7,438 bases of DNA from Actinomycetota bacterium (GTDB lineage: Bacteria > Actinomycetota > Thermoleophilia > Gaiellales > Gaiellaceae): assembly GCA_003136795.1 (NCBI GenBank), contig PLDP01000052.1:1-7438 (forward strand). The letters are read 5' to 3'. A program made the position numbers and the translations under genes. Shown in pieces: positions 1 through 6,150 of this stretch. Below the pieces are notes generated by a model that saw only the letters and a program-made list of their open reading frames with translations, was not told where the DNA came from and did not search any database. Numbering within the stretch: the first letter of the stretch is position 1; each line of letters begins with the position of its first letter.

Positions 1-128
1 TACAGCGGCTCGTTCTCGATCCCCGAGATCGTCGAGAAGAGCTCGCCCTGGCGCTCAGGCGCCGATTCGTACTGCTCCTGCCGCCAGCGGCCGCTCCCCG
101 TCGTCGAAGGCTCCCCGGTCGCCGCCAC
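1..128 (-). CDS. Methylmalonyl-CoA mutase large subunit, N-terminal fragment (partial)
   Basis: Only the first 42 codons are visible; the gene runs off the left edge. Reading the minus strand from a GTG at 128, the peptide has a short low-complexity leader, then RWRQEQYESAPERQGELF and STISGIENEPLY (the last Tyr codon is cut after TA). The pattern W...Y..APER...F.T.SGI...PLY is what I recall from the start of the B12-dependent methylmalonyl-CoA mutase catalytic subunit, just before its YTPED segment. That cytosolic enzyme interconverts (R)-methylmalonyl-CoA and succinyl-CoA in propionate metabolism. The frame stays open upstream to an ATG at 230, which would add 34 residues of proline-rich, unfamiliar sequence with no Shine-Dalgarno, so I prefer GTG 128, although its own ribosome site is weak. 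It is divergent from the secretion cluster and probably unrelated to it. The identification rests on about 30 residues. Confidence 0.62.
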   Translation of the reverse strand, partial: MAATGEPSTTGSGRWRQEQYESAPERQGELFSTISGIENEPL

Positions 129-239
129 GCCTGGAGTTTGCCCGATCCGACCGCCGGGAGGCGCAGGAAGAGGGGAAAATGGGCCGAACCGTAGGAATTC
201 GGCAAGAACTGCGGTTTCGATATCCCCCATTAGGAGGAA

Positions 240-270
240 TTGAGCAGACATTTCGGGTGAGCTGTGCTAC
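240..270 (+). promoter_or_regulatory. Weak promoter candidate for the secretion operon
   Basis: TTGAGC at 240-245 resembles a -35 box and TGCTAC at 265-270 a -10 box, with a 19-nt spacer, longer than the usual 17-18. Its position would give a leader of about 195 nt containing the hairpins and repeated motif. The match is poor and other start sites are possible. Confidence 0.22.
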
Positions 271-287
271 ACCAAAGTGCAGATTCG

Positions 288-325
288 CCGGTGGCGAGCC
301 ATCACCGGTCCCTGAGGGGGACCGG
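288..325 (+). promoter_or_regulatory. Two mutually exclusive hairpins in the leader
   Basis: Hairpin 2 is perfect: CCGGTCCC (305-312), loop TGAGG, GGGACCGG (318-325). Hairpin 1 pairs CCGGTG (288-293) with CACCGG (303-308), extendable by G-U pairs at 287/309 and 294/302. They share bases 305-308 and so cannot form together, an arrangement typical of RNA switches or attenuators. No U-tract follows hairpin 2, so it is not a standard intrinsic terminator. Being palindromic, it could instead be a protein-binding operator for either divergent gene. Confidence 0.45.
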
Positions 326-428
326 CTCTGCGGACACAGGAATGGTCGCGGGACGAGCACGACAACTGACTGAACTACAGCACCACCCGGGCGCGCTCCT
401 GAGGGGGATCGGCCGGCCACGACGGACA
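300..428 (+). repeat. Two imperfect direct copies of a CCTGAGGGGGAYCGGC element
   Basis: Copy A (300-336) and copy B (381-428) each contain, in order, CAYCACC.GG-like bases, CCTGAGGGGGAYCGGC (311-326 and 398-413, 15 of 16 identical) and CGGACA (331-336 and 423-428). The core copies are 87 nt apart. The stem formed around copy A is not preserved around copy B, so the primary sequence rather than the fold is what repeats. This suggests a protein-binding site or the remnant of a duplication. Confidence 0.5.
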
Positions 429-456
429 AGCAAAAGCGGTTTGTCTTCGCCCACAG

Positions 457-462
457 AAGGAG
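457..462 (+). promoter_or_regulatory. Ribosome binding site of the first operon gene
   Basis: AAGGAG ends 10 nt before the ATG at 473. It is the clearest Shine-Dalgarno sequence in the operon and fixes this start. The later genes mostly have weak sites and overlapping or near-abutting starts, consistent with translational coupling. Confidence 0.65.
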
Positions 463-472
463 CGAGAGGGTT

Positions 473-1345
473 ATGACAAGGAAAGCCAAGCGGTACCTGA
501 TGTTGCTTGCGGCGATCGGCCTCGTGGCCGTCGTCGTCGGCGGAGGCTCGGGCACGTTCGCCGGCTTCAACGCCCAGATCACCAACAACGGCAACTACAT
601 CGCAACCGGAACGCTGTTCCTGCACCAGAAGGCAGGCACCGGCAACATCTGCAAGTCGGAAGGTGTTGCGGACAACAACACCTCGAACGTCATCGACTGC
701 GGTGCGCTGTTCACGGACGGCTCGCCCGCCGTCGAGGACATCGCCATGACGAACGGCGGCAGCATCAACGCCAGCTCGTTCAACCTCACGGCGGCGACTT
801 GCCTCAGCTCACGCCCCGTCGTCGCCCAGGCGGCCACGTATGGGCCGATCACGATCGGAACGCCGACGACGCTGTCGCTTACCGGGATGACGCAGACTCT
901 GGTCGCAGGGACCGATCTGATCGTCGGAAGTGACACGTTCACCGTCGACGCGCCGACCGTCCCTCCGAGCGGCGAAGCGGCGACGATCAACGTCACCCCC
1001 ACGACGGCCGAGGCCAGCCCGGTCACCGGGCCGGTCGACGTCCAGCTCGCGGCCTTCGGTGGCGAGAACTTCTGCACGAGCGACGTGCAGGTGACCATCC
1101 AGTCGGCGACCGACAGCAACTACACCGTCACACCCGACACGGCCTGCGTCTACCCGGCGACCATCACCTGCACCACCACCCCGGGCACGCTGTCCGGGCT
1201 GCACACCGCGAGCCCGCTGAGCTTCGGCGGCCTCACTGCCGGACAGACGAAGTACTACGTCGTGACGATTTCGATCCCGTCCGGTTCAAACGCGCTACAG
1301 AACAACAAAGCCAAGTTCGACCTCGCCTGGCAGATCGCGCAGTAA
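473..1345 (+). CDS. TasA/camelysin-like SipW-dependent exported protein 1
   Basis: This 290-residue protein probably forms or decorates an extracellular fibre. The N-terminus is a SipW-type signal segment: basic MTRKAKR, hydrophobic residues 8-24, then GTFAGF (27-32), a polar TNNGN run and GTLFL (46-50). The mature part starts with a Cys pair (C60, C76) shared with its neighbours. Residues 86-110 (EDIAMTNGGSIN...) fit the first TasA-like strands. Residues 132-192 are an inserted module with the pattern D..VGSDTFTVDA...GEAATINV, also found twice in the next protein. The C-terminus returns to the TasA-like block: LTAGQTKYYVVTISIP, then N.LQNNKAKFDLAWQIAQ. The start is set by AAGGAG 10 nt upstream. 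It is the first gene of the presumed operon, 21 nt before the next gene. Membership of the SipW-substrate class is strong; the fibre role is inferred. Confidence 0.8.
   Translation: MTRKAKRYLMLLAAIGLVAVVVGGGSGTFAGFNAQITNNGNYIATGTLFLHQKAGTGNICKSEGVADNNTSNVIDCGALFTDGSPAVEDIAMTNGGSINASSFNLTAATCLSSRPVVAQAATYGPITIGTPTTLSLTGMTQTLVAGTDLIVGSDTFTVDAPTVPPSGEAATINVTPTTAEASPVTGPVDVQLAAFGGENFCTSDVQVTIQSATDSNYTVTPDTACVYPATITCTTTPGTLSGLHTASPLSFGGLTAGQTKYYVVTISIPSGSNALQNNKAKFDLAWQIAQ
866..1048 (+). repeat. Inserted beta module, copy 1
   Basis: Residues about 132-192 of the first TasA-like protein. The segment IVGSDTFTVDA...GEAATINVTPTTAEA...GPVDVQ aligns by eye with two segments of the next protein: a D-containing turn, then TF.V or TFMA, then a Gly/Ser turn, then a T/S-I-N/A-V/I strand, then a Gly before a final Val strand. 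It is the most diverged copy. Confidence 0.4.
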
Positions 1346-1366
1346 CGACCGCGAGAGCCTGAGAGC

Positions 1367-2878
1367 ATGCGGCTGCTCAAGAAGTTCCTGCTGGTACTGA
1401 CACCGATGGGTGCCGCCGCCTTCGTGGCAGGCGGCGGCACCTTCGGCACCTTCAGCGACCTCGCTGACTGGCGCCCCCCGGCGAAGGACCCGGTCGAGGA
1501 GCACGACCCGCTCTGGAAGACGAAGAAGCTGCTGATCGGCGTGATGCTGATCGGCGTCGCCGTCTACTTCGGCGTCGGCGGCACGTTCGCGAACTTCCAG
1601 GCCGAGACCTCGAACAACGGCAGCTCGATCTCCTCGGGGACGCTCGTGCTGGGGGATGCGGTCAACGGCACGGCGTGCTTCTCGTACAGCGCCGCGACCG
1701 CTGACAACGTCAACGCCGGCTGCAACGCGCCGTTCACCGCGACGGTGGTGGCGCCGGGCACGCTCCAGAGCACGCAGCTCGCGAAGATCGACGTCTCGAA
1801 CGCGGGCTCGATCGACGGCCAGAACCTCTACCTCTACGCGTCGCAGATCAACGGCAAGCTCAGCGCGACGGGCGGGCTCACGAACCTCAGCGCGGTGAGC
1901 TCGCTGTCGATCGCGAGCCCCGGCATGGAGGGCACCGTCTCGAACAACGACAGCGTCACGGTCTCCTACGGCGGCCATGCGCAGACGTTCACCGTGAGCG
2001 GGACGCCGACGCCCGCGTCCAACTCGAACGGCGGCGCGACCACGATCAACGTCGTGACCGGCCAGAACGCGAACGCCGACTATCCGGCCGGCTCGACCGT
2101 GCAGGACACGAGCGGCAACACGGCGGTCACGAACACCGACTGCTACGACACGAAGCTCGCAGGCGACGCGAGCTGGAACTTCAACTCGATCACCGCTTCC
2201 TCGCGGACGCAGCAGACGTTCAACCCGTTCTGCGGCTCGCTCGTGATGTGGATCCAAGAGCTCTCGGCCGGCAAGACGTACTGCTGGTGGGGCAAGGGCT
2301 CGACGTACAGCAGCGGCAGCACCACCTTTGGCACCGAGAACGCGGGTGGTCTCTGTGTCGCGCCGATCTACGCCACCACTTCCGGGATCAGCGGCACCGG
2401 CGTGACGTCGATCCCGATCTCGACGAGCGGCGGGCTCAACGGCAACGTCTCCGACGGTGACTCGATCGTCGTGACTCAAGGACCAACTACGCAGACATTC
2501 ATGGCCAACGGCGCATCTTCCGTGGGGTCGAACAGCATCGCGATCCACTCGGCGACCGTGGGCACGGCCTTCACCTCCGGCGCGGTCGTCACCGACACGA
2601 GCGCGACGGGGTCCCTGGACGGCAACTCGACGACCGACACGATCTCGAACTTCGACACCGGCCATCACTGGGCGGGCGGCAAGCTCGAGCTCTATCCGAT
2701 CGCGAGCAGCGGCAGCTTCAACAACGGCACGGGGCACGTCGACCTGCCGGCGGGAACGATGCGCACGTTCTACGTCGGCGTGTACCTGCCGAAGCCGTCC
2801 GGCTCGGTCCAGAACCCCCTGCAGGGACTCACCTCGACCTTCGGGCTCACCTGGCACCTCGACCAGTCGTCGTCGTGA
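1367..2878 (+). CDS. TasA/camelysin-like SipW-dependent exported protein 2, with duplicated signal segment
   Basis: This 503-residue protein is the largest of the set. Residues 7-22 are hydrophobic and followed by GGGTFGTFSD (22-31); after an acidic, proline-containing linker a second signal appears: WKTKK (50-54), hydrophobic 55-70, GGTFANFQAETSNNG (71-85), SSGTLVLGD (89-97). The second matches the SipW consensus fully. A Cys pair (C104, C119) follows, then KIDVSNAGSIDGQNLYLYAS, the TasA-like strands. Two copies of an inserted module (about 182-249 and 353-412) interrupt the fold; residues 259-335 between them carry C259, C289, C306 and C330. The C-terminus has the family block: LPAGTMRTFYVGVYLP, then LQGLTSTFGLTWHLDQ. 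The ATG at 1367 is preferred because an in-frame start after the first hydrophobic stretch would lack a good ribosome site. Its stop overlaps the next start (GTGA). Confidence 0.8.
   Translation: MRLLKKFLLVLTPMGAAAFVAGGGTFGTFSDLADWRPPAKDPVEEHDPLWKTKKLLIGVMLIGVAVYFGVGGTFANFQAETSNNGSSISSGTLVLGDAVNGTACFSYSAATADNVNAGCNAPFTATVVAPGTLQSTQLAKIDVSNAGSIDGQNLYLYASQINGKLSATGGLTNLSAVSSLSIASPGMEGTVSNNDSVTVSYGGHAQTFTVSGTPTPASNSNGGATTINVVTGQNANADYPAGSTVQDTSGNTAVTNTDCYDTKLAGDASWNFNSITASSRTQQTFNPFCGSLVMWIQELSAGKTYCWWGKGSTYSSGSTTFGTENAGGLCVAPIYATTSGISGTGVTSIPISTSGGLNGNVSDGDSIVVTQGPTTQTFMANGASSVGSNSIAIHSATVGTAFTSGAVVTDTSATGSLDGNSTTDTISNFDTGHHWAGGKLELYPIASSGSFNNGTGHVDLPAGTMRTFYVGVYLPKPSGSVQNPLQGLTSTFGLTWHLDQSSS
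1385..1598 (+). repeat. Tandem SipW-type signal segments within one gene
   Basis: The segment coding residues 7-31 and that coding about residues 53-78 share a hydrophobic run followed by GGTF(A/G).F. At the DNA level GGCGGCAC-TTCG occurs at 1433 and again at 1577, exactly 144 nt (48 codons) apart. The first copy lacks the downstream T/S/N-rich stretch and GTL.L strand, so it looks like a degenerate or truncated duplicate. Confidence 0.5.
1910..2113 (+). repeat. Inserted beta module, copy 2
   Basis: Residues about 182-249 of the second TasA-like protein: GTVSNNDSVTVSYGGHAQTF, then TVSG, a Ser/Asn-rich turn, GATTINVVTG, and PAGSTVQDTS. It is the clearest copy and aligns well with copy 3 in the same protein (NDSVTV / GDSIVV, AQTFTVSG / TQTFMANG, PAGSTVQDTS / TSGAVVTDTS). 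Confidence 0.55.
2423..2602 (+). repeat. Inserted beta module, copy 3
   Basis: Residues about 353-412 of the second TasA-like protein: LNGNVSDGDSIVVTQG, TQTFMANG, GSNSIAIHSATVG and TSGAVVTDTS. It is about 171 residues after copy 2. The translations align well but the DNA has diverged, so this is an old duplication and not a recent tandem copy. Confidence 0.55.
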
Positions 2879-3606
2879 GGCTCGTGAGCCGGATGCGGCG
2901 TCACCGACAGACCCACTCGCACACATGGGTCGTGAAGCGGGTCCTGCTGAGTGCGCTCGTCGTCGGCGGGCTCAGCTGCTTCACGCTCGCGAGCACGTTC
3001 GCACTCCTGACCGCCGAGAGCACGAACGCGAACGGCTCGGTCTCGTCCGGGACGCTGTACCTCGGGAACCTGCCGAGCACGAGCAGCTCGACCTGCTTCT
3101 CGTACAACGGGACCTCGCCGAGCACGAGCCCGAACTCGAACGCCGCCTGCAACCCGCTCACCGGATCGGCCGTGATGTACCCGGGTGGCTCCGCCGCGAC
3201 GGCGAAGGTCGCGATCTCGAACCCGGGCACCGTCTCCGGCAACACGCTCGCGCTGTACATGCCGAGCTGCGCGGCGGCGAACACCTCGGGGGCGCCGAGC
3301 CCCGGTACCGGCAATCCCTGCACGACCGGCGGTCTCGAGCTGACGATCGCCGAGACGGACGCGAGCTGGACACCGCAGAGGTGCGTTTACCCGCAGACGA
3401 GCGGCACGTGCTCGTTCCTCGCGAACACGCTGAACGCGCTCGCGACGACGAAGAACAGCTCGACCAGCATGTACGGGCTCGGCGAGGGCCTCGCCGCAGG
3501 GCAGACGCGCTACTTCCTGATCTCGATGGAGCTCCCGTCCACAGCGGCGAACACGCTGCAGGGCAGGGCGGCCCAGTTCAACCTCACCTGGAATCTTTCG
3601 CAATGA
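2875..3606 (+). CDS. TasA/camelysin-like SipW-dependent exported protein 3 (minimal form)
   Basis: At 243 residues this is the simplest TasA-like member, with no inserted module. A basic 22-residue N-region (several Arg, Lys and His) leads into a hydrophobic stretch (23-39), then STFALLTAEST (40-50), NANGSVSSG and GTLYLGN (59-65). The Cys pair is C74/C92. VAISNPGTVSGNTLALYM and ELTIAETDASW give the central strands, and NTLNALA precedes the C-terminal block LAAGQTRYFLISMELP...LQGRAAQFNLTWNLSQ, which is very close to the SipW-substrate/TasA pattern. The GTG start overlaps the previous stop (GTGA). Alternative starts at ATG 2893 or GTG 2932 would shorten the N-region and still leave a signal. 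Its stop overlaps the peptidase start (ATGA). It is a good candidate for a main polymerising subunit, but that role is inferred. Confidence 0.8.
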   Translation: MRLVSRMRRHRQTHSHTWVVKRVLLSALVVGGLSCFTLASTFALLTAESTNANGSVSSGTLYLGNLPSTSSSTCFSYNGTSPSTSPNSNAACNPLTGSAVMYPGGSAATAKVAISNPGTVSGNTLALYMPSCAAANTSGAPSPGTGNPCTTGGLELTIAETDASWTPQRCVYPQTSGTCSFLANTLNALATTKNSSTSMYGLGEGLAAGQTRYFLISMELPSTAANTLQGRAAQFNLTWNLSQ

Positions 3607-4265
3607 CCGACGGGTCGGTCATACTGGCCAGGAACCTCGAGGCTTCCAACGAACAGGTGGGGATGGGCACCCCTGCAGACACCGTGGACGAATCGCCGCA
3701 GACCGGTGACGTGAGCATCGTTGCCCCTGCGCACGCCGAGCGCGGGCCGTGGAGCCTGGCCGCGCGCATCGCTTCCTGGATCCTCGTCGCCGCGGCGGCC
3801 GTCGTGGCGTTTGCGCTCGTCGCCGTGACAGTCGGCCCGCGCGTTTTCCCCTACCAGGCGCTCGTCGTCCGGTCGGGGTCGATGTCGCCGACGATCCCGA
3901 CGGGCTCGATCGTCTTCTACCACAAGGAAAACGCGTCGAAGGTGAAGGTCGGCGACATCATCGTCTTCCAGAAGCCGGGACAGACGTCCGAGAAGGTCAC
4001 GCACCGCGTCGACAAGATCTCGACCGGCCCGACCGGCCGGTTCTTCACGACGAAGGGCGACGCCAACGGCGCACCCGACGACTGGCAGGTGCCGGCCGTC
4101 GGCACCGGCTGGGTCGCGAGCTTCCACATCCCGACGATCGGGTACGTCCTCGCCGGCCTCGAGTCGACGCTCGGGCGGCTGCTCCTGCTCGCCGTCCCGG
4201 CGGCGTTGCTCGGGCTGATCACTCTTTACGAGATCTGGCGCGACCGAAGGCGAAAGGCGGCGTAA
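3603..4265 (+). CDS. sipW: SipW/ER-type signal peptidase I (peptidase family S26B)
   Basis: This is a 220-residue membrane peptidase expected to remove the signal segments of the neighbouring exported proteins on the outer face of the membrane. After a hydrophilic N-terminal extension (1-50), TM1 spans about 53-78. The catalytic box is VVRSGSMSPTIPTGSIVF with nucleophile Ser93. VKVGDIIVFQKPG follows, then KVTHRVDKI, where His134 sits at the position held by Lys in ordinary bacterial enzymes; His here defines the SipW, archaeal and ER subfamily. FTTKGDANGAPDDW gives the conserved Asp box (Asp153, Asp159). A second hydrophobic segment (190-209) ends in a basic tail, WRDRRRKAA. The ATG overlaps the preceding stop (ATGA), whereas the longer upstream open frame is an out-of-frame shadow of that gene. 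The 50-residue extension before TM1 is longer than I expect for SipW. The gene lies among its likely substrates, as sipW does beside tasA in Bacillus. Confidence 0.9.
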   Translation: MTDGSVILARNLEASNEQVGMGTPADTVDESPQTGDVSIVAPAHAERGPWSLAARIASWILVAAAAVVAFALVAVTVGPRVFPYQALVVRSGSMSPTIPTGSIVFYHKENASKVKVGDIIVFQKPGQTSEKVTHRVDKISTGPTGRFFTTKGDANGAPDDWQVPAVGTGWVASFHIPTIGYVLAGLESTLGRLLLLAVPAALLGLITLYEIWRDRRRKAA

Positions 4266-4268
4266 CCC

Positions 4269-5204
4269 GTGAGAACGAGCGCCCTGCGGCGGGCGGTCAC
4301 AGCGTGGATCGTGCTCTCGATCTGCGCGTTGCTCCTCGGTTCGGGCATCGTCGGCAACACCTTCGCCACCTTCAACGCCGAGACGACGAACGCGTCGTCG
4401 ACCTTCTCCGACGGCTGGCTCGGCGCCGCGTCGAACGGCAGCGCGACCGCGGGTGGCTACGACATGACCGTCAACTGGACGCCGACGACGACGGGGCCGA
4501 TCGGCGGCCAGAAGATCCTCGGCATCGACAACACCACCAGCAGCAACTGCACCAGTGCGGCGTACGCCGCGATCGCAACGCTTGCGAGCGCGACGACGGC
4601 GACCTACAGCGACGCGAGCCGCGCCACGTCCGGAACCGACGGCGACTGGTTTTGCTACGAGCTGATGAGCACGTCGACCTCCGCGCCGAACTGGACGACG
4701 CCCTATTCGTTCCCGGCGGTTCAGATCGGGCTCGTCGCAAACGCCGTCACGATCACCAACAGCGGTACGGCGGGGACGATCGGTAACGGAGACACGATCA
4801 AGATCACCTTCAACCAGCAGACCACGCTCGCGGGCAGCGGCTCCGGCGGCCTCGAGGTCTGCTCATGGTCGACCACCAACACCATCGTGCTCGGCGACAC
4901 GCACGGGGGCACATGCCACGCATCAAACGACAACTATTCGCTCGGCACGCTCAAGCTGACGGGTGGAGACACCATCGCCAGTGCGGCATTCGGCTCGTCG
5001 ACGAGCGTCGTCTCGGCTACATACCCGTGGACCGTCACCGTGACGCTGGGCGGAGGCGGCTCGTCGCTCATCTCGGGATCGTCGACGCCCACGTGGACCT
5101 TCACCCCATACGCGAGCATCGTGTCGCACCAGACGACGCACCAGGCGACGATCTGCACAGCGGGCACGAACTGCCAGCCGGCCACCAGCACGACGAACTT
5201 CTAG
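4269..5204 (+). CDS. SipW-type exported protein with fibronectin-III-like region
   Basis: This 311-residue protein starts at GTG 4269, 3 nt after the peptidase stop, with a GAAAGG-like site upstream. The signal fits the SipW type: MRTSALRRAVTAW, hydrophobic to about 28, then GNTFATFNAETTNASSTFSDG. It then departs from the TasA-like proteins. Residues about 57-150 look like a fibronectin-III-like domain: YDMTVNWTPTTTGPIGG, a central TATYSDAS turn, then GDWFCYELMS and W. Residues about 155-300 begin VTITNSGTAGTIGNGDTIKI, a pattern I associate with bacterial beta-sandwich surface modules, and end in an IC..GTNC pair near the C-terminus. The GQ..Y...LP...LQG block of the other subunits is missing. 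It is probably a peptidase substrate acting as an adhesive or accessory surface protein; the domain names are by eye and tentative. Confidence 0.75.
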   Translation: MRTSALRRAVTAWIVLSICALLLGSGIVGNTFATFNAETTNASSTFSDGWLGAASNGSATAGGYDMTVNWTPTTTGPIGGQKILGIDNTTSSNCTSAAYAAIATLASATTATYSDASRATSGTDGDWFCYELMSTSTSAPNWTTPYSFPAVQIGLVANAVTITNSGTAGTIGNGDTIKITFNQQTTLAGSGSGGLEVCSWSTTNTIVLGDTHGGTCHASNDNYSLGTLKLTGGDTIASAAFGSSTSVVSATYPWTVTVTLGGGGSSLISGSSTPTWTFTPYASIVSHQTTHQATICTAGTNCQPATSTTNF

Positions 5205-5214
5205 TCTGAGCCCG

Positions 5215-6150
5215 GTGGCCGTTCGCACGAAGCCCCGGGGAGCGCCGGGCCGCTGGTACCGGCGGCCCTGGACGCACCTGGTCCTCGGGCTGCTCGTCGC
5301 GATCCTCGCCGTCACGTGGACGGGGGAGCGCGCGCGCCAGGGCGTGCTCGACAACCTCGACGCGCGGTTGCGCGACGCGGGCGCCGGAGTCGACGCAGGC
5401 CTGATCACCGTCGAGGCGGAGCAGCTCTCCGCCCTCCGTTCGATCGAGTTCACGAACGGCGTCCCCCAGGCGCTCGAGGCGACGAACGCGGACGAGCTGA
5501 ACCGGCTCGTGACGCCGCTCCAGGCGAACTCCGGCGTGCCGATGGTTGACGTCGTGGAGCCGGACGGCCGGGTCGTGTTCGCAGTTCGCTCGAAGGGCGC
5601 CCCGCGCCCCGTGGCGAGCCGCGCCGGGATGCCGGCGATCGCGCAGGCGATGCGGGAGGCCCGCGGCGCGCGCGGCGGGCGCTCCAGCGAGCTCGTGATC
5701 TTCAAGACGGGCCCCACGTTCGTGACGATCGGCCCGGTGATGGAGGCGAACACGCCGGTCGGTGTCGTGCTCGTGATGACACCGCTCGCCGACGTGCTCG
5801 GACGTATCTCACAGCAGGTGCGCGCGGATCTCACGGCGTACACCGCCGACGGGGCGCCGATCGCGACAACCGCGCTGCGCGATCCACCCAAGCTCGACAC
5901 CGACACCGCCCGCACGCTGATCGGCGGCGGCGCAATCGTCATGCGCTACATCCACGGCAGCGACCGTGAGGCGCTCGGCCGCCTGATCATCGACCACGAA
6001 CCGGCCGCCGTGCTCGGTGTCGCGCTCCACGACAACAGCCCCGCCACGCGGCGCGCAGTGATCCTCTACTCGGCGCTCGGGCTGATCGCGACGGTGATCC
6101 TGATCGCGACCTTCTGGGCGCGCGTCCATCGCGCCCAGACCAGAACATGA
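5215..6150 (+). CDS. Two-pass membrane protein with Cache-like extracytoplasmic sensor domain, no output domain
   Basis: The protein has 311 residues. A basic N-terminus (RTKPRG..GRWYRRPW) precedes TM1 (about 20-36); TM2 is about 281-301, followed by only ten residues (VHRAQTRT at the end). The roughly 240 residues between lie outside the membrane. The order fits a double-Cache sensor: a long helix after TM1 with RLRDAG and EAEQLSALRSIEF, then VPMVDVVEPDGRVVFAV, ELVIFKTGPTFVTIGPVM, GVVLVMTPL, and a second strand-turn DLTAYTADGAPIATT (205-219). In known sensors TM2 leads into HAMP, kinase, cyclase or GGDEF domains; here nothing follows and the stop overlaps the next start (ATGA). It might signal through a partner or act as a membrane scaffold for the exported subunits. 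The GTG start is 10 nt after the previous stop. Cache assignment is moderate; the role is unknown. Confidence 0.72.
   Translation: MAVRTKPRGAPGRWYRRPWTHLVLGLLVAILAVTWTGERARQGVLDNLDARLRDAGAGVDAGLITVEAEQLSALRSIEFTNGVPQALEATNADELNRLVTPLQANSGVPMVDVVEPDGRVVFAVRSKGAPRPVASRAGMPAIAQAMREARGARGGRSSELVIFKTGPTFVTIGPVMEANTPVGVVLVMTPLADVLGRISQQVRADLTAYTADGAPIATTALRDPPKLDTDTARTLIGGGAIVMRYIHGSDREALGRLIIDHEPAAVLGVALHDNSPATRRAVILYSALGLIATVILIATFWARVHRAQTRT

Larger units (their letters stand above)
129..472. other. Divergent intergenic region and 5' leader of the secretion operon
   Basis: This stretch of about 344 nt separates the minus-strand mutase gene from the plus-strand operon. I see no convincing gene in it: the open frames crossing it have mixed third-position bases and Arg/Pro/Ser-rich translations. 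It does hold two overlapping hairpins (288-325), two imperfect copies of a CCTGAGGGGGAYCGGC motif (311-326 and 398-413), a weak promoter-like pair (240-270) and a clear ribosome binding site just before 473. No known riboswitch consensus that I could recall (c-di-GMP classes I and II, c-di-AMP, cobalamin, SAM, TPP, glycine) fits it. Confidence 0.6.

Noticed and set aside
231..258. A perfect AGGAGG at 232-237 that could serve a small gene
   Set aside because: The only nearby start is TTG at 240, two bases away, giving a 6-codon frame. No usable start lies at normal spacing.
288..472. Known riboswitch in the leader (c-di-GMP, c-di-AMP, cobalamin, SAM, TPP, glycine)
   Set aside because: None of the conserved core sequences that I know for these classes can be found, although the region does have competing hairpins.
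343..476. A possible 44-codon leader ORF ending in an ATGA overlap with the first operon gene
   Set aside because: The stop/start overlap is suggestive, but third-position use is mixed, the peptide is featureless and there is no good ribosome site; the first gene has its own AAGGAG.
1295..2926. A 543-codon open frame on the minus strand opposite the second TasA-like gene
   Set aside because: Its translation is Arg/Val/Asp/Gly-rich with no domain pattern; it is the antisense shadow of GC-biased codons of a gene with clear signal and conserved blocks.
2925..3602. Upstream extension of the signal peptidase frame through the third TasA-like gene
   Set aside because: The extension translates to Arg/Glu/His-rich shadow sequence. 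The real start is the ATG at 3603 overlapping the preceding stop.
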